A stretch of 41,075 nucleotides of DNA from Hyphomicrobium sp. (lineage in GTDB: Bacteria > Pseudomonadota > Alphaproteobacteria > Rhizobiales > Hyphomicrobiaceae): positions 1 through 41,075 of the forward strand of contig JANXVY010000039.1 in assembly GCA_025351425.1 (NCBI GenBank). Reading direction: 5' to 3'. Of the stretch, positions 27,316-36,366 are shown one piece after another. The notes beneath the pieces were generated by a model that ran no database searches, was not told the origin of the DNA, and saw only the letters and a program-made list of their open reading frames with translations. The translations under genes and the position numbers were made by a program. Each line of letters starts with the position of its first letter. Position 1 is the stretch's first letter.

Positions 27316-28390
27316 GGCGCTGTTCGGTCTGATCGTCGCGAGCGCCTTGGCAACGACGTTGCCAGGGTTCGCGCAAGCGGCCGACGCGAAGAAGACTTTC
27401 AAGTCCTCGTCGGCGGCGCTCGAACAGGGCCTCGCCGACTATAAGCGCGGGGATTATGCGAAGGCGCTGCCCGCGCTTGAGTTCGCAGCCAGCGATGATC
27501 AGCTGATGGCGCAGTTCACCCTGGCGCAGCTGTATTCGGATAATGCCGGCACCGAAACCGACCACGCCAAAGCCTACATGCTCTATCAAACCATCGCTGA
27601 CGAGCATAGCGACGCCGATCCCGATGACGACAACCGCGCGCCCTATATCGCCAAGGCGCTGACCGCACTCGCCGGCTACTTGCGCGTCGGTATCCCCGAA
27701 ATCGGCTTGAAACCCGACCCCGAACGCGCCGCCGATTACCTGCATCATGCAGCACTTTTTTTCGGCGATGAAGACGCCCAGTTCGAACTCGTCAAACTGA
27801 AGCTGAAAGGCGAAGGCGTCCCCGCCGATATCGCCAGCGCCAAGCATTGGCTGGCGGTGCTGACTCAGCGCGGCCACGCTGGCGCCCAGGCTTTTCTCGC
27901 CGACCTCTATTGGCGCGGCAAATTCATGGAGCAAGACAAGGTCCGCGCGTTCGCCTTGATCACGGTCGCCGTTGAGCACGCCCCGCCGCGTGAACGCATC
28001 TGGATCGAAGACGTCTACCAGAATATTTTCTGCGGCGCCGGCGAAGGCATCCGCAAGCAGGCAACGGGCATGGTCGCCGATTGGCGTTCGCGCTATGGTC
28101 GCAAGGTTGACGACACGGGCGCCTCGCGCCTCGGCCCGCTCGTGCCGTCCGCCACCCGCATGTGCGGCAATGGCGATCCGCTTCCGCTCCTCGACGCCCA
28201 GGGCGCTCGGCCGACGCCCCCTCAGCCAACCACGACCGCCGCCTCCTCGATACCCCCGCAAGCAACCGGAAGTCTGCGCGATGTGCGAGATATCGGCATC
28301 AAGACCACGGAAGGCTTGCCGACCCCATCAGGCTTGACCCCCGGCCTGGCGCAAGGCTTCGTTGAGGGCCCGCAAACCAACGCCCACTGA
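27302..28390 (+). CDS. Exported Sel1-repeat protein, ExoR-like
   Basis: A 362-residue exported protein with signal peptide [20 protein letters not shown] (cleavage near AQAAD). Sel1-like helical repeats follow: [20 protein letters not shown], then [14 protein letters not shown], then [20 protein letters not shown], then [15 protein letters not shown]. The order and spacing closely resemble ExoR, the periplasmic repressor that binds the sensor ChvG (ExoS) in Rhizobiales and controls exopolysaccharide, motility and acid response. The C-terminal 90 residues are proline/serine/threonine-rich and probably disordered, longer than in typical ExoR. ATG 27302 lies inside ilvD (14-base overlap); 27272 is an alternative. 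No chvG or chvI is in the window, so the ExoR role is inferred. Confidence 0.8.
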   Translation: MPISKALFGLIVASALATTLPGFAQAADAKKTFKSSSAALEQGLADYKRGDYAKALPALEFAASDDQLMAQFTLAQLYSDNAGTETDHAKAYMLYQTIADEHSDADPDDDNRAPYIAKALTALAGYLRVGIPEIGLKPDPERAADYLHHAALFFGDEDAQFELVKLKLKGEGVPADIASAKHWLAVLTQRGHAGAQAFLADLYWRGKFMEQDKVRAFALITVAVEHAPPRERIWIEDVYQNIFCGAGEGIRKQATGMVADWRSRYGRKVDDTGASRLGPLVPSATRMCGNGDPLPLLDAQGARPTPPQPTTTAASSIPPQATGSLRDVRDIGIKTTEGLPTPSGLTPGLAQGFVEGPQTNAH

Positions 28391-28393
28391 GCG

Positions 28394-28500
28394 CCTAGAG
28401 TGCTTCCGGGAAAAGTGTGGCGCGGTTTTCCCGAAAGAAGCACGAAAAAACAAAGACCTAGAGTCCTTCCGCGATTCTACTTAAATCGGAAGGACTTTGG
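28394..28500. repeat. CTAGAG palindromic element, copy 3
   Basis: The first half (28394-28443) is a near-palindrome, GTGCTTCCGGGAAAA and TTTTCCCGAAAGAAGCAC around GTGTGGCGCGG. After CCTAGAG the second half has a perfect 10-bp inverted repeat, AGTCCTTCCG (28462-28471) with CGGAAGGACT (28487-28496). The GGAAAAGTGTG-GCGGTTTT core matches copy 2. It lies between the convergent ExoR-like and Tim44-like genes. Confidence 0.6.
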
Positions 28501-28526
28501 CGCAGCCCTGAAGCCCTCGTCGAACA

Positions 28527-28566
28527 CAAAAAAGCCGGCCCACACCATGTGTGAGAGCCGGCTTTC
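28527..28566 (-). terminator. Intrinsic terminator of the Tim44-like gene
   Basis: AAAGCCGGC (28531-28539) pairs with GCCGGCTTT (28557-28565), with an inner CACAC/GTGTG stem. On the minus strand the stem is followed by a T-run (GCTTTTTTGTG). It lies 20 bases after the stop at 28586. Confidence 0.85.
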
Positions 28567-28585
28567 GATTGTTAACGGGCGTCGT

Positions 28586-29551
28586 TTAAGCGACTTGCTG
28601 GATGGCCGAGAGACGCCAGGCATTGGGACCCCCGCCAGGCCGCCGCGTGAATGTCCACACCTCGGTGACCTCCTGCGGCGCGGTGCGACTACCTGCGACA
28701 ACCGCTCCGTTCGCGCGCTGCACGGTGGCGTCGATTAAGGAGTAGCGCATGGCGACGGTCGCATACTCGCCGGAGGGCTCCAACCAGGCCTCGGACAGAT
28801 CGCCCGAGAGGAGTTTGGGCTCGGCGATCTCGTTGTGCACGCCCTTACGGGCGTTGTCCTCAAGCTGCTCGGTGAAGTAGCCGAGCATTTCGGCCGTGGT
28901 GGCCGAGCGCAGCGCGGCAGCATCCTCACGCCCAAACGAGAGTTGGATGACCGAGAGCAGGCGCTCGAACGAGCTGAAATCGGCAGGTTCGATCGTCAAT
29001 GGCTTGGTGGCCCCCCCGGCAGGGGCACCTCCACCGGCGCCCGAACCACCCGAACCGCCGCCCGGCTGATCGTCGAACGCGGCCCGCTGATAGCCGTTGC
29101 CTTGCGCCGCGACCGGCTGATTGCGATTGCGGAAATACGCCCACACCATGGAGCCGAGCCAGCCGATGATCACGACCTGCGCAATGAGTCCGATCATACC
29201 GAGCAGCCCGCCCAGGCCGCCGAACAACCCGCCGCCAAGCAGCAGGCCGAACAGCCCCGCGCCGAGCAGCCCGCCCATGAATCCGGTGCCGAACCGCGAG
29301 CCGCCACTCACGGGCGCAGCCGCGGGACGTGCGGCTTGCGAGGGCGCCGGCGTCGCCGATTTCTGCATTTGCTGGGTCGTCCCCGGCGCTGTGCGCGTGG
29401 GCGGCGGCGGCGTATAGGTTTTGAAACCGCGGCTGCCGGTGCTGAACCCGCCGCCCACGCGAGCATCCGCTGACGGCGCGTCAGCGACGCCGATCAACAT
29501 CACGGCCGCCGCGACACCGAGAACGCGCGCAACATCTTTCATGCAAGACAT
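28586..29551 (-). CDS. Tim44-like domain membrane protein
   Basis: A 321-residue protein with an N-terminal signal or anchor (DVARVLGVAAAVMLIGVADA), a Pro/Thr/Ala-rich linker, and a very glycine- and leucine-rich hydrophobic stretch (GGLLGAGLFGLLLGGG onward) that forms one or two membrane segments. A Tim44-like domain fills the C-terminal part (from about residue 190; DFSSFERLLSVIQLSFGRED, then AWLEPSGEYATVAMRYSL). Bacterial Tim44-like proteins have been linked to membrane protein assembly, but the role is not settled. ATG 29551 has AGGGG five bases upstream; GTG 29557 is less likely. A good terminator follows. Confidence 0.87.
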   Translation of the reverse strand: MSCMKDVARVLGVAAAVMLIGVADAPSADARVGGGFSTGSRGFKTYTPPPPTRTAPGTTQQMQKSATPAPSQAARPAAAPVSGGSRFGTGFMGGLLGAGLFGLLLGGGLFGGLGGLLGMIGLIAQVVIIGWLGSMVWAYFRNRNQPVAAQGNGYQRAAFDDQPGGGSGGSGAGGGAPAGGATKPLTIEPADFSSFERLLSVIQLSFGREDAAALRSATTAEMLGYFTEQLEDNARKGVHNEIAEPKLLSGDLSEAWLEPSGEYATVAMRYSLIDATVQRANGAVVAGSRTAPQEVTEVWTFTRRPGGGPNAWRLSAIQQVA

Positions 29552-29611
29552 AGTCACCCCTGCTCAAAAACGAACAACTCCCTCCATATATAGGGAGCCG
29601 CCGGGCAAATG

Positions 29612-30136
29612 TCAGGTGGGGCGAACGGGCACAAAATCGACGTCCATGATGGTCGAACTGGTCATGAAGCTGACGCTCGATAGGCCCGGCATATCGGGCA
29701 CGAATCGCCGTCCGCCGGTGTTGATGAAAATGCGCTCGGCCGCCAGCACCTGATCGCCGACACGAACGGTCTTGGCGGTCTCAAATCGGCCATGCCCGCG
29801 ATAGACAGTCCCATTGCGGAGCCCGTCCATCCAGTTCATCAGGCCATTGCGGCCCTTGGCGACGACCTCGTCCTTGCGGGCCTTCACGCGCTTCATGTCG
29901 ACGGTGATCGGCCCTGCGATATCGATCCCATAGTCCACGGCCCGGCGCGCCATGTGCGCCGCGTGCGCCGAAGCGATCAACGCCTTGGTCGGCTTGCAGC
30001 CTGTATTGACGCATGTTCCTCCAAAATGCTCGCGCTCGATGACAGCCACCTTTTGCTCGCTCGCGGTCAACCGAGCAGCGAGCGAGGGCCCCGCCTGACC
30101 GGTGGCAATGACAATGGCGTCAAAATGTATGGTCAT
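29612..30136 (-). pseudogene. Truncated pyridine nucleotide-disulfide oxidoreductase (MerA-like N-terminus)
   Basis: The 174-residue product begins with an FAD-binding motif (AIVIATGQAGPSLAARL) and carries the redox disulfide GGTCVNTGCKPTKALIASA (Cys42, Cys47), as in mercuric reductase-like flavoproteins. Full-length members have about 450 residues; here the reading ends after GLSSVSFMTSSTIMDVDFVP with a short aberrant tail VRPT. The NAD-binding, central and dimerisation domains are absent, and 60 bases later the Tim44-like gene begins. A deletion is the simplest explanation. Without a NAD domain or the C-terminal interface it should not be active as a reductase. The start ATG 30136 leaves 296 bases to the divergent egtD. 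Confidence 0.8.
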
Positions 30137-30432
30137 CAAACGGCTCCGAAAAAGGTTCAGGATTGGCTGGAATTTCAGCGCCTTCATACAATTCGGAAAC
30201 GGTTTTCGCCGAGCCCCCTTGCGCGGACCCCGCGTCTACGCAACACAACAGGGCCAGCGGCGGCCGGCTTAACCTGCCCGAGGCCTGCGGGGTGCGGCGG
30301 TTCCAGTTCGCGAGCCGCGCCGCAACCTGGCAGTCTGGTATTTTTGGGGCTCGTTGTGTCACCCGAAAGAACGCGTGCTGGCCCAGCCAGCAGACGTCCG
30401 CCTGTTCAGTAAACCCAAAAAGGTATCGCGCG

Positions 30433-31398
30433 ATGGATCAAGAGTTGCCCCCCGACAACGTTGCCGCCTCAGGCGAACGGCGGTTTGCAACCGACATCCG
30501 GGCAGGCCTGTCGCATGCGCAAAAATCCATTCCCTGCCATTATTTCTACGATGAACCCGGCAGCCTGCTGTTTGAGCAGATCACGCAACTCGACGAATAT
30601 TATCCGTCCCGAACCGAAACCGGGATCTTGCAGGCCTGCGTCAGTGAGATAGCAGCAGGGGTTCGCGAAGGGACCGTCCTTGTGGAATTCGGGTCGGGTT
30701 CGTCGGTGAAGACTGATCTCATTCTAGCGGCGTGCCCCGAAATCCGCGTCTACATCCCGATCGACGTCAGCACGACGATGCTCGACAGTGCCAAGAGACG
30801 CCTGGAAACCAAGTTTCTCACGCTCGCGGTGGAGCCTCTGGTCGGCGACTTCACCAGCCAGACTGCTTTGCCGCGCCACCTGTCCCAGCGGCCGCGGCTT
30901 GGCTTCTTTCCCGGTTCGACCATCGGCAACTTCGGCCATGAGCCGGCGGTTGCCCTGCTCGCAGGATTTCGCGCATTGCTGGGCCCCCGATCACGGCTCA
31001 TCGTCGGCGCCGACTTGCGTAAATCGCCTGAGATTCTCGTGGCAGCCTACAACGACGCTGCTGGCGTGACGGCGGCGTTTAATCTGAACCTTCTTGGGCG
31101 GATCAATCGCGAATTGGGAGGAACATTCGATCTTTCCGCCTTCCGTCATGATGCGACGTACGATGTTGCAGCGGGGCGGATCGACATGTGGCTTGTCAGC
31201 ATGCGCGACCAATCGGCGACCGCCGCCGGTCAGACTTTCCAGTTTGCCAACGGCGAACGCATTCACACGGAGATTTCGCAAAAATACAGCATCGAGGAGT
31301 TGCGCCGGCTTGCCAGCCGGGCGGGCTGGAAGCCGGATAAGGTATGGACCGACCAGCAAGGCCTCTTTAGTGTGCATGAACTCCACAGCCCGGCCTGA
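30433..31398 (+). CDS. egtD: L-histidine N-alpha-methyltransferase (hercynine synthase)
   Basis: A 321-residue SAM-dependent enzyme that trimethylates histidine to hercynine, the common precursor of ergothioneine and selenoneine. The substrate-loop block HYFYDEPGSLLFEQITQLDE, followed by YYPSRTETGIL, is diagnostic; the SAM motif VEFGSGSSVKTDLIL and FFPGSTIGNF are also present. The C-terminal IHTEISQKYSIEELRRLASRAG is typical. The start ATG 30433 (MDQELPPDNV) was chosen because the upstream part of the frame is not conserved. It converges with senB, with only six bases between the stops, and is the only step of the locus shared with ergothioneine synthesis. Confidence 0.95.
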   Translation: MDQELPPDNVAASGERRFATDIRAGLSHAQKSIPCHYFYDEPGSLLFEQITQLDEYYPSRTETGILQACVSEIAAGVREGTVLVEFGSGSSVKTDLILAACPEIRVYIPIDVSTTMLDSAKRRLETKFLTLAVEPLVGDFTSQTALPRHLSQRPRLGFFPGSTIGNFGHEPAVALLAGFRALLGPRSRLIVGADLRKSPEILVAAYNDAAGVTAAFNLNLLGRINRELGGTFDLSAFRHDATYDVAAGRIDMWLVSMRDQSATAAGQTFQFANGERIHTEISQKYSIEELRRLASRAGWKPDKVWTDQQGLFSVHELHSPA

Positions 31399-31404
31399 CC
31401 CGCG

Positions 31405-32379
31405 CTATCCAGGCCTGACGCACAAGCTCTCGATGAGGGCGGCCCACGCAGCCGCTTCCCGCTCGGGTGAAAACAATGGCGCGCGCGCGGCACACAACGC
31501 GGTCAATTGGCCCAGGAAGGCCGGATCGTTTTCGAACCGCGCAAGCATACTTGCGAGCGCCTGAGTATCGCCAGACGGATACGTCCCCGGATAGTCTTCG
31601 CCGAGCAATCCGAGGGAGCCGTCAATCTCCGACGCGATCACCGGGACACCGGCCACGATCGCTTCTCCGAGGACATTGGCTCCCCCCTCCATCACCGAGC
31701 TCAGGACCATCAACCGCGTGGTCGCCAGCAAAGCGCGAACGTCCTCCCCACTGACTTCGCCCAGCCACCGATAACGCGGATTGCGCGCCATCTCCGCCTG
31801 CGCCTCTGTGGCCCAACCATCATCCATTGCACGGCCAACGTGGGTCACGCGAATGTTCGAGGTTTTCGGGAGTAGACGCGCGGCTAGCGCCGTCCGGAAC
31901 GGATCTTTTTCGGCCCGTAGATGGCCAATCACGCAGACGTCGAATACGCCCTCTGCGCTGGCCTGCCGCCCGGCAGCCGGGGCGGATTGGTAGATGATGT
32001 GGAGTTTACTGCGGAAGCGTTCGGAAATGGCGCGGCCAACGAGATCGTGCAATCCAACGAGCGCCGTTGCCGACGTCATCGAGCCGAGGGTGACCTCGCT
32101 GTGGCTGTGCTGGAAAGCATAGATATCGGTGCCGCTGAGGCAAACGACGATGGGACGGCCTGGAAACGCACGTTCAAACCGGGCGACGGCCTCCGCACTT
32201 CGCCACGCATGGATGGCAATCAGCAGGTCGGCGGGGCTGCCGTCAAAACCGGTCGTCACCTCGACCCGGTGCCCGAGTTCCTGGAGGGTCGCCCGCCACC
32301 GTTCGGCCGTAATTCTATTGCCCGAACGAGACTTAACCTGCGCCGGGGTTTCGATCATGATAGACAATGGAACTGACAT
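31405..32379 (-). CDS. senB: Selenosugar synthase, GT4-like glycosyltransferase
   Basis: A 324-residue GT-B-fold protein related to glycosyltransferases. In the known selenoneine pathway, SenB joins selenophosphate to a UDP-sugar to give a selenosugar. The N-terminal block MIETPAQVKSRSGNRITAER and following TLQELGHRV fit the family; the nucleotide-sugar region is MEGGANVLGEAIVAGVPVIA with an E-x7-E pair. HLRAEKDPFRTALAARLLP matches the usual GHLR-KDP turn. The start ATG 32379 has GGGAG six bases upstream. It is encoded opposite to senA; the two start codons are only 28 bases apart. The identity rests on sequence pattern plus flanking senA, senC and egtD. Confidence 0.85.
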   Translation of the reverse strand: MSVPLSIMIETPAQVKSRSGNRITAERWRATLQELGHRVEVTTGFDGSPADLLIAIHAWRSAEAVARFERAFPGRPIVVCLSGTDIYAFQHSHSEVTLGSMTSATALVGLHDLVGRAISERFRSKLHIIYQSAPAAGRQASAEGVFDVCVIGHLRAEKDPFRTALAARLLPKTSNIRVTHVGRAMDDGWATEAQAEMARNPRYRWLGEVSGEDVRALLATTRLMVLSSVMEGGANVLGEAIVAGVPVIASEIDGSLGLLGEDYPGTYPSGDTQALASMLARFENDPAFLGQLTALCAARAPLFSPEREAAAWAALIESLCVRPG

Positions 32380-32407
32380 TCCTAACTCCCGGCCCGAGGG
32401 CACTGCG

Positions 32408-33733
32408 ATGACTGTAGGCCTCTCCGTCGACGAGATCACCGCCATGGTCGACGACGCGCGTTCAGCAACTCTGGCATTCGTGGCGGGTCTCGACAGCGAG
32501 AAGCTGATGGGACCCAAGCTTGATATCGTCAATCCTTTGCTTTGGGAGATTGGCCATGTCGCGTGGTTCCAGGAGCACTTCATCTTGAAGCGCCTCGACG
32601 GCCGGCCGCCGCTCCGTGCAGAGGCCGATGCCCTTTACGATTCGATGGCAGTCGCTCACGGCGACCGGTGGGACCTGCCGCTCCCCTCGCTCGAATGGAC
32701 GATCGGTTACGGACGTGATGTGCGAAACGCAATTCTTGAACGGCTCACACCGCCTTTCGCCAGTGACGTGGACAGTTATTTCTACCAGCTCGTGACTTTT
32801 CACGAAGATATGCACACGGAGGCGTTCACCTATTCTCGCCAAACGTTAGGTTTGCCCCCGGCGTGGCCGCCGAATTCGGCGCGATCCCACGGTTTGGTAA
32901 CCGGACCCTGGCCGGGCGACGCGAGCATCCCTGCAGGCACGTTTCTGCTCGGCGCAAGTCGTGATGCTCGCTTTGTGTTCGACAACGAGAAGTGGGCGCA
33001 CGAACGCAGCGTCGCACCGTTCGCGCTTGCCCGCGCGCCCGTCACCAACGCCGAATTCGCGGTATTCGTTGAGGACGGTGGCTATCGGAATCGGGCGCTC
33101 TGGTCGCAGGACGGTTGGGCTTGGCTGCAGTCTTCGGGCGAGTACCTGCCGGCCTACTGGCAAGGGACCCCTGGCTCTTGGCGCATCCGCAGATTCGACA
33201 CGATCGTGGATCTGCCGGCCGATCAACCGGTCATGAATGTCAATTGGTACGAGGCAGCAGCCTATTGCGCCTATGCCAGACGCCGCCTGCCGACGGAACT
33301 GGAATGGGAGGTGGCAGCCACTGCCGAGCCGTCAGCTGACGGCAAGTCGTTGTACATGACAAAGCGGCTACAGCCGTGGTCGCCGTCACGTTCCAAGGGC
33401 GCTCCGGTCCTGGCGCCAGCACCCGCCAACCTGGATAGCATCGCTGGTGGGCCGGTTGATGTCAAAGCCCACGCGGACGGTGACAGTGCCTTTGGCTGCC
33501 GCCAGATGATGGGGAACGTGTGGGAATGGACGGCGAGTGATTTTCTCCCCTATCCGGGCTTCAGCGCCGATGCCTATAAGGAGTATTCGGAGCCGTGGTT
33601 CGGCAGCAGGAAGGTCCTGCGCGGCGGCTGCTGGGCAACCCGTTCCCGCCTCGTGACGCCCGTCTACCGTAACTTTTTCACGCCTGAACGGCGCGATATT
33701 TTCGCTGGCTTCCGCACCTGCGCGCTCGCATAA
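32408..33733 (+). CDS. senA: Selenoneine synthase (EgtB-like iron enzyme)
   Basis: A 441-residue non-haem iron enzyme with an N-terminal DinB-like domain and a C-terminal formylglycine-generating-enzyme-like domain. The iron ligands are likely His50 ([11 protein letters not shown]), His132 and His136 (HEDMHTE), almost the same positions as in EgtB. SenA couples the selenosugar made by SenB to hercynine. The FGE-like part includes [47 protein letters not shown] and [13 protein letters not shown]. The start ATG 32408 has GAGGG seven bases upstream; ATG 32357 would lie within senB. EgtB is the alternative, but adjacency to senB and senC and lack of other egt genes favour SenA. senC follows 32 bases later. 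Confidence 0.85.
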   Translation: MTVGLSVDEITAMVDDARSATLAFVAGLDSEKLMGPKLDIVNPLLWEIGHVAWFQEHFILKRLDGRPPLRAEADALYDSMAVAHGDRWDLPLPSLEWTIGYGRDVRNAILERLTPPFASDVDSYFYQLVTFHEDMHTEAFTYSRQTLGLPPAWPPNSARSHGLVTGPWPGDASIPAGTFLLGASRDARFVFDNEKWAHERSVAPFALARAPVTNAEFAVFVEDGGYRNRALWSQDGWAWLQSSGEYLPAYWQGTPGSWRIRRFDTIVDLPADQPVMNVNWYEAAAYCAYARRRLPTELEWEVAATAEPSADGKSLYMTKRLQPWSPSRSKGAPVLAPAPANLDSIAGGPVDVKAHADGDSAFGCRQMMGNVWEWTASDFLPYPGFSADAYKEYSEPWFGSRKVLRGGCWATRSRLVTPVYRNFFTPERRDIFAGFRTCALA

Positions 33734-33765
33734 AACCGAGCGCACCAACGCCATGGAGTAATTGT

Positions 33766-34815
33766 TTGACCATTCAACCTGTCCGCCTGACGAGCCTGTC
33801 GCATGGCGGCGGCTGCGGCTGCAAACTGGCACCGTCCGTCCTGAGCCAACTTCTGGCCGGCCACCCGACAGCCAAGGCCTTCCCGCAGCTACTCGTCGGC
33901 ATTGAGACCGGCGACGACGCCGCGGTGTACAAGGTGGACGACAACACCTGTATCATCGCCACGACCGACTTTTTCATGCCAATGGTGGACGACCCGCGCG
34001 ACTTTGGCCGGATTGCCGCCACCAACGCGATCTCAGACGTCTACGCCATGGGTGGCAAGCCGATCCTGGCCCTCGCGATCCTGGGCATGCCAGTCGACAA
34101 GATTCCGGCAGAACTGGTTCGCCAGATTTTGGCAGGCGGCGCCGAAGTCTGTGGCGCAGCAAACATTCCCATTGCCGGCGGGCATTCGATCGACAGCCCC
34201 GAACCGATCTACGGGCTTGCCGTGATCGGCCTCTGCCGGCCGGAGCATGTCCGCCGCAATGCAGACGCCAAGACCGGCGATGCGCTCATACTGACAAAAC
34301 CCATCGGGGTCGGCATTTATTCGGCGGCCATCAAGAAAGGCATCCTGTCCCCCGCAGGCTACGCCGACATGATCGCGACGACAACTTTGCTCAACACCGT
34401 CGGAGCAACGCTGGCCGTGGCCGAGCCGGCCGTCCATGCCATCACCGATGTCACCGGGTTCGGTCTCCTGGGGCATGCGCTTGAGGTAGCCAGAGGCTCG
34501 AATGTCTCGGTCACGATCGAGGCCGCACGTGTTCCGCTCCTTCCGCTGACTGCGGAACTCGCAATGGCTGGACATGTGACGGGCGCCTCAAGCCGCAATT
34601 GGGGGAGTTTCGGCGCAGAGATCGCCCTGCCGGCGATGATGCCGGAGTGGCAGCGCCATGTTCTGTGCGATCCGCAAACATCGGGAGGATTGCTGGTGTC
34701 CGTCGCGGCCCCTGGCGCCGCATCCGTTTTGGACACGATCAAGAAAGCGGGTTTCCCGCACGCAGCGGTCATCGGCCACGTATCTGCCGGCGCGCCCGGC
34801 CTGATCGTGGTTTGA
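33766..34815 (+). CDS. senC: Selenophosphate synthetase (SelD homologue)
   Basis: A 349-residue selenide,water dikinase that makes selenophosphate from selenide and ATP. The N-terminal catalytic motif HGGGCGCK gives Cys17 and Lys20, the same numbering as E. coli SelD. Cys17 is coded by TGC, so this is not a selenocysteine enzyme. ATP/metal-binding stretches are [32 protein letters not shown] and [14 protein letters not shown]. The start is TTG 33766, with GGAG seven bases upstream. It is downstream of senA on the same strand, and no selA, selB or selU is in the window, so its product probably goes to SenB. Its stop abuts that of the facing permease gene (TGATCA at 34813-34818). Confidence 0.93.
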   Translation: MTIQPVRLTSLSHGGGCGCKLAPSVLSQLLAGHPTAKAFPQLLVGIETGDDAAVYKVDDNTCIIATTDFFMPMVDDPRDFGRIAATNAISDVYAMGGKPILALAILGMPVDKIPAELVRQILAGGAEVCGAANIPIAGGHSIDSPEPIYGLAVIGLCRPEHVRRNADAKTGDALILTKPIGVGIYSAAIKKGILSPAGYADMIATTTLLNTVGATLAVAEPAVHAITDVTGFGLLGHALEVARGSNVSVTIEAARVPLLPLTAELAMAGHVTGASSRNWGSFGAEIALPAMMPEWQRHVLCDPQTSGGLLVSVAAPGAASVLDTIKKAGFPHAAVIGHVSAGAPGLIVV

Positions 34816-36366
34816 TCAACCGTCGCAACGTGCGGGTATGGTTTCGGCTTTGAGACGTTTTCTTAAGGTCCGCGACAGGGCATCGACCGCGATGGTCAAA
34901 ATGGCGGTCGCCGCGATCAACACCATCACCCGGTCGAGCCGCAACTCGGCGATCGCGCTGTCGATATGAAAGCCGAGAGTCTTTACGCCGAGAATTCCCA
35001 AAATGGCACTTTCTCGGAGGATGATCTCCCAGCGGTAAAGGCACAGCGCCAGAAACGGCCCGAACAGCCGCGGCAGCATTTCATATAGATAGAGGTTCAG
35101 CCCGCGCGGTGCGTCAAGCCTGAGGGTGGGGGAGAGTTCGTCTGCTTGCCGGCCAAGGAGGTGAGCGACGATCGCTCCGTTGTGAATACTGAGCGCAAGG
35201 ATCGCCGGTAACATCGACGGCCCGAACATCTGCAGGAACAGATACCCAAGCATGTATTCGGGTGTCGAACGACCAACCACGAGTGCCCCATAACCCGCCG
35301 CCGCACCGGCCGGGCCGGCAAACCGGCGGACCGCGAGCGGAAATACGACAAGCGCGACGAGACCCGTCAGCGCCAGCGTGATCTGGCCGATAATGACAGT
35401 GTTCACCAGGCCTGGCCAAACCTGAGCCATCAGCAGACCCTGCAACCACGTCCAGAACCGCAGCCAGGTGTCCGCGTTCAATACAGGCGCGTCACGCAAC
35501 GGGGCGGGTACCATGTCATGGCTCAGCACCACCCAAAGATTCGATCCCGCGATCGGCGGTCCAGGATGCAGCGCCAATACCACGACCGCCGCCAGGAGAT
35601 ACGCCGGCACCAAAGACCGCCGAAGCCACACGTTCAAGCTGCCGATCAGCGCGAAGTAGAAGAGCAATACCGCCGCCACCGCACCATAGTGGCCCTGCTT
35701 GAAAAAGCTGTCGAGTTGAAACCCGAGCGTCGGCAGCCCGACAAAGCCGAGCACTGAGCTCGACCGGATCGCGCATTCGAACCGGTAGCGGGTGTAACTG
35801 ACCAGCGCGGGCAATGCCGACGCCGCCCGGCCGTAGACGAACCGCGACACTCGGCCCGTTCCGGGGGGGAGCACCGCCAGAACCCGTTGATCGGCTTCGT
35901 CCAAAATCTCCGAGTACACCTTGGCAAAGATGCCGGAATACGCCAGTGCGATAGCCGCAACCCCAGTCAGGGCAGTCGGGCCGAAGATCGCGAGCAGCAG
36001 CAATGCCCAAATCAGCTCGTGCACCGAGCGCAGGACCGCCGCCAGCAGCCGCACGGTACGCGAGCCGTACAACAGCGCCATAGCAAGGCCGCCGGCGACG
36101 CCTGCAGCCAACCCACAGATCCCAAACGCAACAGTCAGCAAGGAAGCATAGCCAAGGCCCTCGACGGCCGAAAAATCAGGCCGCAAAAACCCCGATAGGA
36201 TCGCCAGTGCGACCTGCCATGGGCTGCGGCCCACGATGGAAAGATCAGCCAAGGGAACGAGCAACACCGCCAGCAGTAACAGACCCAGGCAGACCCGCAC
36301 CGGCGTGACTGTCACGGCGCTGCTGGCTGTGCCAAGACTGGCTGGCTCATCGCGCGTAAAGCTCAT
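34816..36366 (-). CDS. ABC transporter permease, two PhnE-like units fused
   Basis: A 516-residue membrane protein formed of two homologous PhnE-like permease halves in one chain. The repeat is explicit: RSSSVLGFVGLPTLGFQLDS at 201-220 matches RESAILGILGVKTLGFHIDS at 451-470, the conserved C-terminal coupling motif of PhnE. About ten to twelve transmembrane helices are visible. ATPase and binding-protein genes lie directly upstream on the same strand; the permease start overlaps the ATPase by 20 bases. Phosphonate permeases are usually separate single units, so the fusion is unusual. Adjacency to senC suggests selenium-oxyanion import; phosphonate or phosphite import is the alternative, but no C-P lyase or phosphonatase genes are present. 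Confidence 0.85.
   Translation of the reverse strand: MSFTRDEPASLGTASSAVTVTPVRVCLGLLLLAVLLVPLADLSIVGRSPWQVALAILSGFLRPDFSAVEGLGYASLLTVAFGICGLAAGVAGGLAMALLYGSRTVRLLAAVLRSVHELIWALLLLAIFGPTALTGVAAIALAYSGIFAKVYSEILDEADQRVLAVLPPGTGRVSRFVYGRAASALPALVSYTRYRFECAIRSSSVLGFVGLPTLGFQLDSFFKQGHYGAVAAVLLFYFALIGSLNVWLRRSLVPAYLLAAVVVLALHPGPPIAGSNLWVVLSHDMVPAPLRDAPVLNADTWLRFWTWLQGLLMAQVWPGLVNTVIIGQITLALTGLVALVVFPLAVRRFAGPAGAAAGYGALVVGRSTPEYMLGYLFLQMFGPSMLPAILALSIHNGAIVAHLLGRQADELSPTLRLDAPRGLNLYLYEMLPRLFGPFLALCLYRWEIILRESAILGILGVKTLGFHIDSAIAELRLDRVMVLIAATAILTIAVDALSRTLRKRLKAETIPARCDG

Noticed and set aside
26230-28261. Two long minus-strand frames opposite ilvD and the ExoR-like gene
   Set aside because: Both are antisense shadows with no motif or signal.
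32408-33733. Ergothioneine synthase EgtB
   Set aside because: The fold is the same, but the direct neighbours are senB and senC, and no EgtC/EgtE-type gene is in the locus; SenA is the better call.
33766-33830. Selenocysteine in the senC active site
   Set aside because: Position 17 is TGC (Cys), not TGA, and no SECIS-like hairpin or selA/selB genes are seen.
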